Of a DNA stretch of 64,000 nucleotides, positions 43,059 through 50,336 are shown in pieces. Position numbers and translations under genes: made by a program. Numbering within the stretch: position 1 is the first letter of the stretch; the number at the start of each line of letters is the position of its first letter. The notes under the pieces are model-generated. The model did not search any database. It was given only the letters and a program-made list of their open reading frames with translations, and was not told the origin of the DNA. This stretch comes from an uncultured Bacteroides sp. Its GTDB lineage: Bacteria > Bacteroidota > Bacteroidia > Bacteroidales > UBA932. Where the stretch lies: positions 76,302-140,301 of the forward strand of contig UREV01000002.1 of NCBI GenBank assembly GCA_900546925.1, given 5' to 3'.

Positions 43059-44837
43059 CTACTCGCTCTTGCGGATATCGAGGCGAAGTTCATCGAGCTG
43101 TGACTGGTCGATAGCAGAAGGTGAATCGATCATCACATCGCGGCCCTGATTGTTCTTAGGGAATGCGATATAATCACGGATAGAATCGCTGCCGCCGAAC
43201 AACGCACATACGCGGTCGAAGCCGAATGCCAATCCTCCATGAGGAGGTGCACCGAACTTGAAGGCATTGATAATGAAACCGAACTTATATGCAGCTTCTT
43301 CCTTGCTGATGCCGAGAACCTCGAACATACGCTCCTGGAGAGAAGCCTCGTGGATACGGATAGAACCTCCGCCAAGCTCCGTGCCATTCAACACGAAATC
43401 ATAGGCATTGGCACAAACCTTCTCCAAATCCTCTTTCTTGTCGCTATAGAACAGGTCGAGGTGTTCAGGCTTTGGCGCGGTAAACGGATGGTGCATGGCA
43501 TAGAAACGCTGGGTCTCATCATCCCACTCAAGCAGAGGGAAATCCACGATCCAGAGAGGTGCGAACACCTTAGGATCCCTGAGACCGAGACGGTTAGCCA
43601 TCTCCATACGGAGCACGCCGAGCATGGTCTGAGCCTTTCTCTTCGCACCACAAAGGATGAGGACGAGGTCGCCGGCTTTTGCACCTGCTGCCTCAGCCAT
43701 TTCCTTAACCTGCTCAGGAGAATAGAACTTGTCGATGGAAGACTTCGTCGTTCCGTCAGCATTGAACTTAATATAAACCAATCCCTTAGCTCCTACCTGC
43801 GGCCTCTTCACCCACTCGGTCAGTTCATCGAGCTGCTTGCGGGTATACTCGGCTGCGCCTTCCACTGCGATCGCTCCTATATAATCTACAGAATCGAAAA
43901 CAGAGAAACCATGACCCTTGGCCAAATCAGTAATTTCATGGATGGTCATGCCGAAACGTACATCCGGTTTGTCAGAACCGTACTTGTCCATGGCATCGTA
44001 CCAGCTCATGCGAGGAAGCGGATTCGGAATATCCACGTTAAGAATACTCTTGAAGAGCTTTCTCATCATCGCCTCGAAGGTATTGAGCACATCCTCCTGC
44101 TCCACGAAAGACATCTCGCAGTCGATCTGTGTAAACTCAGGCTGACGGTCAGCACGGAGGTCCTCGTCACGGAAGCAGCGTACAATCTGGAAATAGCGGT
44201 CGTAACCGGCCACCATAAGCAACTGCTTGAATGTCTGAGGAGACTGCGGCAACGCATAGAACTCGCCTGCATTCATTCTGGAAGGAACCACGAAGTCACG
44301 CGCTCCCTCCGGAGTAGACTTGATGAGATACGGAGTCTCTATCTCCATGAATCCCTTGTCATCCAAGAAATTACGGACCACATGCGCGATCTTGTGACGA
44401 ATCATGAGCGCATTCTTGAGCGGATTTCTTCTGAGATCCAAGTATCTGTACTTCGCGCGGATATCATCACCGCCGTCGCTCTCGTCCTCGATAGTGAACG
44501 GAGGAGTAACTGACTTATTCAAGATATGGATGGCATCGAGCTTAATCTCGACCTCACCAGTGTCCATCTTAAGATTCTTGCTCTGGCGTTCGATAACCTC
44601 GCCTTCTGCCTGAATGACGAACTCACGACCGAGAGAATTGGCCACCTCGACCAACTCTGCAGGAGCATCAGCACTTACAACAAGCTGAGTAATACCATAG
44701 CGGTCGCGGAGATCGATGAAAGTCATTCCGCCCAGTTTTCTGGTTCTCTGCACCCAACCTGCAAGCACCACTTTTTTACCGGCGTCCCCAAGACGGAGCT
44801 CACCGCAAGTGTTTGTTCTGTAAAAAGTATTGAACAT
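43059..44837 (-). CDS. aspS: Aspartyl-tRNA synthetase
   Basis: The ATG at 44837 gives 592 residues (MFNTFYRTNTCGELRLGD). A longer frame to 44873 is rejected because it would begin inside the promoter region. The enzyme charges tRNA-Asp: an OB-fold anticodon domain (about 1-105), class II catalytic core with motif 2 (FRDEDLRADRQPEFTQID), a GAD insertion (about 285-420) and motif 3 (GLAFGFDR). The length fits bacterial AspRS. Confidence 0.97.
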   Translation of the reverse strand: MFNTFYRTNTCGELRLGDAGKKVVLAGWVQRTRKLGGMTFIDLRDRYGITQLVVSADAPAELVEVANSLGREFVIQAEGEVIERQSKNLKMDTGEVEIKLDAIHILNKSVTPPFTIEDESDGGDDIRAKYRYLDLRRNPLKNALMIRHKIAHVVRNFLDDKGFMEIETPYLIKSTPEGARDFVVPSRMNAGEFYALPQSPQTFKQLLMVAGYDRYFQIVRCFRDEDLRADRQPEFTQIDCEMSFVEQEDVLNTFEAMMRKLFKSILNVDIPNPLPRMSWYDAMDKYGSDKPDVRFGMTIHEITDLAKGHGFSVFDSVDYIGAIAVEGAAEYTRKQLDELTEWVKRPQVGAKGLVYIKFNADGTTKSSIDKFYSPEQVKEMAEAAGAKAGDLVLILCGAKRKAQTMLGVLRMEMANRLGLRDPKVFAPLWIVDFPLLEWDDETQRFYAMHHPFTAPKPEHLDLFYSDKKEDLEKVCANAYDFVLNGTELGGGSIRIHEASLQERMFEVLGISKEEAAYKFGFIINAFKFGAPPHGGLAFGFDRVCALFGGSDSIRDYIAFPKNNQGRDVMIDSPSAIDQSQLDELRLDIRKSE

Positions 44838-44874
44838 AATATGCTTAAGTTTTATATTTTCTTCACGAAACACG

Positions 44875-44882
44875 CAAATTTA
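44875..44882 (-). promoter_or_regulatory. -7 element of aspS
   Basis: TAAATTTG on the minus strand lies 38 bp before the chosen aspS start and overlaps the longer alternative start, which helps to decide the start. Confidence 0.5.
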
Positions 44883-44922
44883 GCAAATTATCACGTAACT
44901 TTACGAATCAAAATATCTTTTT

Positions 44923-45813
44923 ATGGAAGTACGCGCGAAGAAAGCCCTGGGTCAACATTTTCTGACCGACCAAAATATTGCGAAATCGATAGTAGCTGCC
45001 CTCCAACTGCCGGCTGCCGGCGGAAAGGCTGTCGCCAGTGAGGGTAAGGTCAATGCCGAAGTGGCATCAGTCCCTAGCGTCCAACTCACGACAGAGCAGC
45101 CCGCCAGGATGAAAGTTTTGGAGATAGGGCCTGGAATGGGTGTCCTTTCGCAATACCTTCTTCAGCGTCAGGACGTGGACCTCAGAATGATAGAAATCGA
45201 TGACGAATCCGTGGAATACCTGGAAAGTCATTTCCCTCAGGCGCATGGACGTGTTATTTTCGGTGACTTCCTGAAGTTGGACATCGACGAACTTTTCCCT
45301 GAAGAGTTCCATGTAATAGGCAATTTCCCTTATAATATATCATCTCAGATATTTTTCCGTATCATCGACTACCGCAACCGTATTCCTCAGACAGTCTGCA
45401 TGATACAGAAAGAAGTGGCAGAACGCATCGCAGAGAAGCCGGGTTCCAAGACCTACGGCATCCTCTCAGTACTTCTCCAGGCCTGGTACGACATCGAATA
45501 TTTATTCACTGTAGGTTCAGGAGCATTCGCCCCGCCACCTAAAGTGCAGTCTGCCGTAATCAGACTTACAAGAAACAGACGCACATCTCTCGGTTGTGAT
45601 GAAAACGCATTCAAAAACATAGTCAAGACTGCTTTCGGACAGAGGAGAAAGACCCTCAGGAATTCCCTGAAACCGATTATCGCCGCCAAGGCCACAAAAG
45701 AAGGCTGGAACACAGAGGCATTGACCTCATTCACATCAGCGCCGGTATTCGAGCTGCGGCCCGAAAGGCTGAGCGTCGAAGACTTTATCGGGCTCACGAA
45801 CCTGCTTACATAG
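44923..45813 (+). CDS. rsmA: 16S rRNA (adenine1518-N6/adenine1519-N6)-dimethyltransferase
   Basis: A 296-residue KsgA methylating two adjacent adenines near the 3' end of 16S rRNA late in 30S assembly. Motifs are KALGQHFLTDQNI, LEIGPGMGVL (SAM binding) and the catalytic NFPYNIS (near residue 138). Between the N-terminal segment and the SAM motif are about 30 extra residues (PAAGGKAVASEGKVNAEVAS and onward) not found in usual KsgA proteins. It diverges from aspS. Confidence 0.94.
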   Translation: MEVRAKKALGQHFLTDQNIAKSIVAALQLPAAGGKAVASEGKVNAEVASVPSVQLTTEQPARMKVLEIGPGMGVLSQYLLQRQDVDLRMIEIDDESVEYLESHFPQAHGRVIFGDFLKLDIDELFPEEFHVIGNFPYNISSQIFFRIIDYRNRIPQTVCMIQKEVAERIAEKPGSKTYGILSVLLQAWYDIEYLFTVGSGAFAPPPKVQSAVIRLTRNRRTSLGCDENAFKNIVKTAFGQRRKTLRNSLKPIIAAKATKEGWNTEALTSFTSAPVFELRPERLSVEDFIGLTNLLT

Positions 45814-45854
45814 TATTTTTGGCAACAAACTTGGCATTTTCAGAGTATATTTCG

Positions 45855-45862
45855 TAAATTTG
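45855..45862 (+). promoter_or_regulatory. -7 element of ppa
   Basis: TAAATTTG lies 53 bp before the ppa start; a partial -33 box (CTTG) is 21 nt upstream. Confidence 0.5.
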
Positions 45863-45915
45863 ACAATTCCCTGAAGAAACTGGGGAAGAAACTTTTATTG
45901 ACAAACAAATAGATA

Positions 45916-46566
45916 ATGGATATTTCTAACACACACAAAGCTCATCCATGGCACGGAATCGACCTCGGGGAAAACGTCCCTGAAGAGGTAAGGGCCTTCA
46001 TCGAGATCGTACCTACTGACACCGTAAAATATGAAGTGGACAAGGCTTCCGGATATCTTTCTCTGGACAGGCCTCAGAAATTCTCTAACATAGTACCTTC
46101 CCTCTACGGCTTCCTGCCGAGAACATATTGCTCCGTTCACATGGCAGAGCTTACTAATCAGGCACTTGCAAGGTATGACATAGAAGGTGACGGTGACCCG
46201 CTCGATATTTGCGTCCTCACGGAAAAAGACGTGACCCATGGAGATATTATCGTCCGCGCCAGGCCTATCGGAGGTCTCAGACTTCTGGACCACGACCAGG
46301 CTGACGACAAGATTATCGCCGTTCTGAAAAATGACGCCGTCTACGGCCACCTGACCGACATCGACGAGCTCCCGAAGGACATCATCCGCCGACTCATCCA
46401 CTATTTCACCACCTACAAGGATATCCCAGGTGAGAATTCCCAGCGAATGAAATTCATCAGCATCTACGGCCAGGATGTCGCCAAGGATGTGATTTTAAGG
46501 TCAATGCAGGATTATCAGGAGCTGATTTCGGAGAAACATCTCGCCAAGCCTTCCAGCAACAAATAG
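45916..46566 (+). CDS. ppa: Inorganic pyrophosphatase (family I)
   Basis: The 216-residue cytosolic enzyme hydrolyses pyrophosphate to pull biosynthetic reactions forward. The family signature DGDPLDICVL (the D-x-D-P-x-D metal site) is at about residue 93; VKYEVDKASGYLSLDR and PSLYGFLPRTY are also family segments. It is somewhat longer than the E. coli enzyme, as in related Bacteroidales. The stop is followed within 3 bp by a dispersed repeat element. Confidence 0.94.
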   Translation: MDISNTHKAHPWHGIDLGENVPEEVRAFIEIVPTDTVKYEVDKASGYLSLDRPQKFSNIVPSLYGFLPRTYCSVHMAELTNQALARYDIEGDGDPLDICVLTEKDVTHGDIIVRARPIGGLRLLDHDQADDKIIAVLKNDAVYGHLTDIDELPKDIIRRLIHYFTTYKDIPGENSQRMKFISIYGQDVAKDVILRSMQDYQELISEKHLAKPSSNK

Positions 46567-46569
46567 GTG

Positions 46570-46690
46570 TAACGAGGTCGGTTAGCGTCAGATGAGATAA
46601 AGGATTCGGCGCGGTCACGTATTATGCTGTGAGCGACTCCGAGGAGATCTAAGAGCTCGGGGTTGGAGTCGGCGCGCCTCGGTGGCAAAA
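46570..46690 (+). repeat. Dispersed GC-rich 3'-end repeat, copy after ppa
   Basis: It begins 3 bp after the ppa stop with TAACGAGGTCGGTTAGCGTC, which matches 18 of 20 bases of the complement of 49066-49085 after rnhB. GTCGGCGCG-type cores follow. Confidence 0.55.
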
Positions 46691-46847
46691 CCACACAGGA
46701 AAATCCGGTAAAATCACGGGGACGATTCACATGGAATTACCGTCTGCATGAGGGTCGGCGATTCCCGATGTTTGATATTTATTTACCCACATTCCCTCAC
46801 GCGCGATACACTTAACCTGCACGATAATCCAAAAGTTGCGGAATGAT

Positions 46848-46878
46848 TTTGCTATCATGTTAAATCTTAATACATTTG
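46848..46878 (+). promoter_or_regulatory. Promoter of the lysoplasmalogenase-like gene
   Basis: TTTG (46848-46851), exactly 19 nt, then TACATTTG (46871-46878): a consensus Bacteroidota promoter. It gives a leader of about 105 nt before the ATG at 46990. Confidence 0.7.
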
Positions 46879-46989
46879 TTATACTAGTCGTATAGAACTT
46901 TGCAGGGCAGAAAGAGACCTTTTTTCGTTCGAGGAACAACGCATGACCCTATAAACTATACGACTTAGCATCTTATATAACAAACACGT

Positions 46990-47715
46990 ATGAAAAAGAT
47001 AGACAAAAACATTTGCATCACCGTACTGATATTCATATTGTTGGCGGCGGTTTATTTTCTACCGAAGCCGGTTCTGCGCTCGGTATTGCCGGAACTTGTG
47101 GTGAAATACAGAATCATCGGCCCACTGCTGACATTGTCATTGGCAGGAATCTTTCTCGCTCCGCGGCAAATAGTATTGGCCATGATCTTCTCGATGTGCG
47201 GGGATTACATGGGTGCGGGCCACAATTTCATCGGGCAGATGTCATTTTTCGCGGCTGCTCACGTGATGCTTATTACATTTTTCGTTAAGAGATTTCTTTC
47301 ACTACCTGCTGATTTGCAGGCGTGCAGATGCCGGGAATCCGTACCGAACGGGGCACAAACGAGACAGGGCGTACGCGCAAAGGCATTGACAATCACCGCA
47401 GTAGTGGCGATAGCAGCGGCGCTGATAACCTTCGCATTGACCAGCATCGTTCCGCACGCACCGGCCGGCATCACCCGTATCGGCTGCGCCATCTATGCGG
47501 TTCTGATTTGTTCGATGTTCGGTTTGTCAATGCTGCAGCGACAGGGTTGGTTCGCGACAGGTGCGGCGCTGTTCGTGTTCTCGGATATGATTCTGTCCTG
47601 GAACAAGTTCGTCGAGCCGGTGGAGTACAACAACATCCTGATAATGGTTACCTACTACTCCGGTCAACTGATTCTGTGGCTCACTGCGGTTATTTGCGAG
47701 AAGAAGGAGCGGTAG
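46990..47715 (+). CDS. Lysoplasmalogenase family (YhhN/TMEM86-like) membrane protein
   Basis: A 241-residue protein with about eight hydrophobic segments. YhhN features are MIFSMCGDYMGAG (near 74, with the conserved Asp), FFAAAHVMLITFF and GAALFVFSDMILSWNKF plus TYYSGQLIL near the C-terminus. Family members hydrolyse the vinyl-ether bond of lysoplasmalogens, or have unknown lipid roles. A polar loop of about 30 residues (LQACRCRESVPNGAQTRQG) interrupts the middle. Function is inferred from the fold only. Confidence 0.8.
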   Translation: MKKIDKNICITVLIFILLAAVYFLPKPVLRSVLPELVVKYRIIGPLLTLSLAGIFLAPRQIVLAMIFSMCGDYMGAGHNFIGQMSFFAAAHVMLITFFVKRFLSLPADLQACRCRESVPNGAQTRQGVRAKALTITAVVAIAAALITFALTSIVPHAPAGITRIGCAIYAVLICSMFGLSMLQRQGWFATGAALFVFSDMILSWNKFVEPVEYNNILIMVTYYSGQLILWLTAVICEKKER

Positions 47716-47801
47716 ACTGCTGGTTTTGCAAGGTAATTCAAGTTTCGCAAGTTGCAAAACCTAAGAAGGTGATTTCGGTTGACAACTTGTAAAACTTAAA
47801 C

Positions 47802-47809
47802 TATATTTG
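47802..47809 (+). promoter_or_regulatory. -7 element of panE
   Basis: TATATTTG lies 20 bp before the panE start; a GTTG sits 20 nt upstream as a weak -33 box. Confidence 0.5.
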
Positions 47810-47829
47810 CGGCACTAAAAAACGAACAA

Positions 47830-48834
47830 ATGAAAGCAGCGATTTACGGCGCAGGTTCATTGGGAACCATATTGGGCGCATTCATAACTAAGAAAGGCGG
47901 GCAGATCGACCTGATAAATCATAATGAAAAACATGTCGCGGCACTGCGACGAAATGGAGCTGTCATCACGGGCACACTGCAATTTCAACAAACCGTCAAC
48001 GCATTGACTGACAAGGAAATGACAGGTATATACGACATCATTTTCCTGATGACCAAGCAGCAGGCGAACCGCGAAGTCGTAAGCTTTTTGAAAGAATATC
48101 TGGCAGAAGACGGAGTCATCGTCACTATGCAGAACGGCCTTCCAGAACCGCAGATAGCAGAAATCGTGGGCGAGAAAAGAGTTCTCGGATGCACTGTCGC
48201 TTGGGGAGCCACGATGACAGAGCCGGGAGTATGCGAATTGACCAGTTCTCCGGACAGCCTAACATTTTCATTGGGCAGCATCTTCAAAGAACGGGGCAAC
48301 CATTTCGATGAAGTGAAAGCATTGTTGGAGATGATGGGACCTGTGGAAGTGGACGAGAATTTCGTGGGTACACGCTGGAGCAAACTGCTTATAAACGCCT
48401 CATTTTCAGGAATGAGCGCAGTACTCGGATGCACTTTCGGTGAAGCAGCCAAGGATAAGGAATCGCGTAAGATCATCCAGAAACTGATAAAGGAATGCAT
48501 CGACGTATGCGCAGCGTCAGGCATCAGGATCGAACCGATACAAGGCAAGGATGTGGTAAAACTTCTGGATTACCATAATCCCATCAAAAAAGCGATATCA
48601 TTCTTCATTATCCCGATAGCTATCCGAAAGCATGCAGGATTGAAAGCCAGTATGTTACAAGATATTGAGCGTGGCAAAAAGACAGAAGTGGACGCCATCA
48701 ACGGCGCCGTTTGCGCTCAAGGCAGAAAGGTGAATGTGCCAACGCCGTGCAATGACAAGGTGGTGGAATTGATCCATCGCATCGAAAACGGTGAACTGAA
48801 ACCTGGTACGAATCTCTTAGTACAATTTAGATAG
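47830..48834 (+). CDS. panE: 2-Dehydropantoate 2-reductase
   Basis: The 334-residue enzyme reduces ketopantoate to pantoate with NADPH, a step to coenzyme A. The N-terminal Rossmann motif is GAGSLGTILGAF; the catalytic Lys lies in the C-terminal domain near GTRWSKLLINASFSGMSAV, and the later region KKTEVDAINGAV is typical of the family. The length is a little above the E. coli enzyme. Some ApbA/PanE-family proteins act on other 2-keto acids. Confidence 0.88.
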   Translation: MKAAIYGAGSLGTILGAFITKKGGQIDLINHNEKHVAALRRNGAVITGTLQFQQTVNALTDKEMTGIYDIIFLMTKQQANREVVSFLKEYLAEDGVIVTMQNGLPEPQIAEIVGEKRVLGCTVAWGATMTEPGVCELTSSPDSLTFSLGSIFKERGNHFDEVKALLEMMGPVEVDENFVGTRWSKLLINASFSGMSAVLGCTFGEAAKDKESRKIIQKLIKECIDVCAASGIRIEPIQGKDVVKLLDYHNPIKKAISFFIIPIAIRKHAGLKASMLQDIERGKKTEVDAINGAVCAQGRKVNVPTPCNDKVVELIHRIENGELKPGTNLLVQFR

Positions 48835-49085
48835 AATCAGACGCTTACAGCGACACGAAATATTCGTAACCAACGCTACCTGGCCTGAAGCCCCAGAGGT
48901 GTCGGCACGGCCGCACCTTTGAACACACTGAGTATCAACACGTTACAATATTAACCCGCGCCGAGCCCCCTAAAAAACACCGAGTCGGCGCGCTCGCGTA
49001 TCAGAATTATCTGATTATCAATCCTTTACAAGGTAAGGCCGCGCCGACCCCGCGTAACCGCAGAGACGCTTACCGACCTCGGTAA
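48835..49085 (-). repeat. Dispersed GC-rich 3'-end repeat, copy after rnhB
   Basis: No gene is seen. Read on the minus strand, it starts directly after the rnhB stop with ACCGAGGTCGGTAAGCGTC, the counterpart of the element after ppa, and contains GGTCGGCGCGG and GAGTCGGCGCG cores in opposite orientations (49036-49047 and 48982-48992) able to pair. Confidence 0.55.
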
Positions 49086-49718
49086 TTACCCGAACAATGA
49101 CGGCTCGAGTTCTTTGGGATGGAAACTCATGCGGTGATACGGAGTGTAGCCATATTTCTTGATGGCAGCTATGTGTTCCGGAGTAGGATAACCCATGTTG
49201 CGGTCCCAGCCATATTGCGGATACTCCAAGGCTATCTTTTTCATGTATTCGTCACGCCACGTCTTGGCCAGGACAGACGCTGCCGCTATGGATGCGTAAG
49301 TAGCATCTCCCTTTACCACCGTCTTGTAATCCTTAGACGTATAAGTATCGAAAGGCCGGAACTTGTTTCCGTCGATAAGCAGGAACTCCGGTTTCGGATT
49401 CAGGCGCAGAACCGCGCGCTGCATACCCGTGACAGACGCCCATAATATATTCAGTTCATCTATCTTCTCAGGACTTACTTCCTCCACCGCCCACGAAACC
49501 GCCTCTCTTTCAACAACTTCCCTCACCTCGTCACGATGCGCCGCCGTCATCTTTTTCGAGTCGTTCAGCAGCGGATGGTAAAAATCCGTAGGCAATATGA
49601 CGGCTGCCGCGAACACCGGACCGGCGAGTGGACCGCGCCCAGCCTCGTCGCAACCGGCCTCGATGAGACCGTCGTTCAGAAAATTCAGTAAATGAGGAGT
49701 ATTTATCTTTTTCATCAA
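49086..49718 (-). CDS. rnhB: Ribonuclease HII
   Basis: A 210-residue RNase HII cutting the RNA strand of RNA-DNA hybrids, including single ribonucleotides in DNA. The active-site motif GCDEAGRGPLAGPV (Asp-Glu) is near residue 23, later acidic residues lie in LLIDGNKF and AKTWRDEYM, and the C-terminal segment RMSFHPKELEPS is typical. A second ATG one codon in could be the true start. Confidence 0.95.
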   Translation of the reverse strand: MMKKINTPHLLNFLNDGLIEAGCDEAGRGPLAGPVFAAAVILPTDFYHPLLNDSKKMTAAHRDEVREVVEREAVSWAVEEVSPEKIDELNILWASVTGMQRAVLRLNPKPEFLLIDGNKFRPFDTYTSKDYKTVVKGDATYASIAAASVLAKTWRDEYMKKIALEYPQYGWDRNMGYPTPEHIAAIKKYGYTPYHRMSFHPKELEPSLFG

Positions 49719-49960
49719 TGCTCTTACTTATAATATATTTGTAAATATAATCATAAATCGGCATCTTTCAAAGTAGGTTCTTTGACAAGTTTTTCGTGTC
49801 ATTTGCAAATATGCAATCCGCATAAAAGTGGCTTTTGACCCCCATAAAATTTAAGAAACGTAAAAATGTAATATAAATTTTGGCAAAATCGCCGTTTTCG
49901 CTTGCAGGTGACTGACAAGAATACGAGATTTGCGGTGAACAGAATTAAAAACTGAAGAAC

Positions 49961-50200
49961 ATGGAAACTGTCCGCGCTTACGAAATCTTCGTGAAAATGA
50001 TTACCGAAGATAACATCTACCTGATCCCGAATCTCACGTTCCGGAAACTCTGCGTCTCCCTCGACACGGACTTCAAGAGCCTCGATGATATGGTTTTCGC
50101 CGAACTCGGAATGACTGGAGAAGAAGTCCTCACATCCCTGCGAGAAGCCGTACCTGAGCGACTTTGTGAGAAATATATGTTAAAAGGTTTTATTTTATAG
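49961..50200 (+). CDS. Small protein resembling half of an AraC-type DNA-binding domain
   Basis: A 79-residue protein, not firmly recognised. Residues about 18-60 (YLIPNLTFRKLCVSLDT, then FAELGMTGEEVLTSLRE) resemble the first helix-turn-helix of AraC/XylS domains (LTLxxLAxxLxxSxxYLxxxFKxxxGxSxxxYLxxLR). There is only one such unit and no sensor domain, so it may be a small regulator or an anti-activator. It lies 137 bp before the EF-G2 gene in the same direction. Confidence 0.55.
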   Translation: METVRAYEIFVKMITEDNIYLIPNLTFRKLCVSLDTDFKSLDDMVFAELGMTGEEVLTSLREAVPERLCEKYMLKGFIL

Positions 50201-50233
50201 GCCCAAGATGTTGTTATTGCATTAATATTTTAT

Positions 50234-50241
50234 TAGATTTG
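50234..50241 (+). promoter_or_regulatory. -7 element of the EF-G2 gene
   Basis: TAGATTTG lies 96 bp before the ATG, with GTTG 20 nt upstream as a weak -33 box. The predicted RNA starts just before the leader hairpin. Confidence 0.5.
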
Positions 50242-50251
50242 CAATGACACC

Positions 50252-50291
50252 TCGCGGATTGATTCCCGATTACCACGGGAATTATCCGCGA
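50252..50291 (+). promoter_or_regulatory. Strong 5' leader hairpin before the EF-G2 gene
   Basis: TCGCGGAT/ATCCGCGA (8 bp) and ATTCCCG/CGGGAAT (7 bp) form a stem with a small internal loop and a 7-nt apical loop. No T-run follows, so it is not an intrinsic terminator. It would sit near the 5' end of the mRNA, 45 nt before the start codon. Confidence 0.65.
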
Positions 50292-50336
50292 AAGCGTCAA
50301 ATGCATGTATTTATAAACTAATAACGCAATAAGGTC

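Larger units (their letters stand above)
46567..46989. other. Gene-free gap with a 3'-end repeat, an inverted repeat and a promoter
   Basis: No reading frame is convincing. The left 130 bp hold a GC-rich element with two TCGGCGCG motifs (46604, 46669). The right part is AT-rich and has the promoter for the lysoplasmalogenase-like gene and a separated inverted repeat GTCGTATAG (46887-46895) / CTATACGAC (46956-46964) in its leader. Confidence 0.55.

Noticed and set aside
43239..44513. A 424-codon open frame on the plus strand opposite aspS
   Set aside because: It is entirely antisense to a well-supported aspS gene, has no family resemblance, and is explained by codon bias in aspS.
44837..44873. 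Longer aspS start adding 12 residues
   Set aside because: The upstream start overlaps the -7 promoter box, and the family N-terminus begins at the internal ATG.
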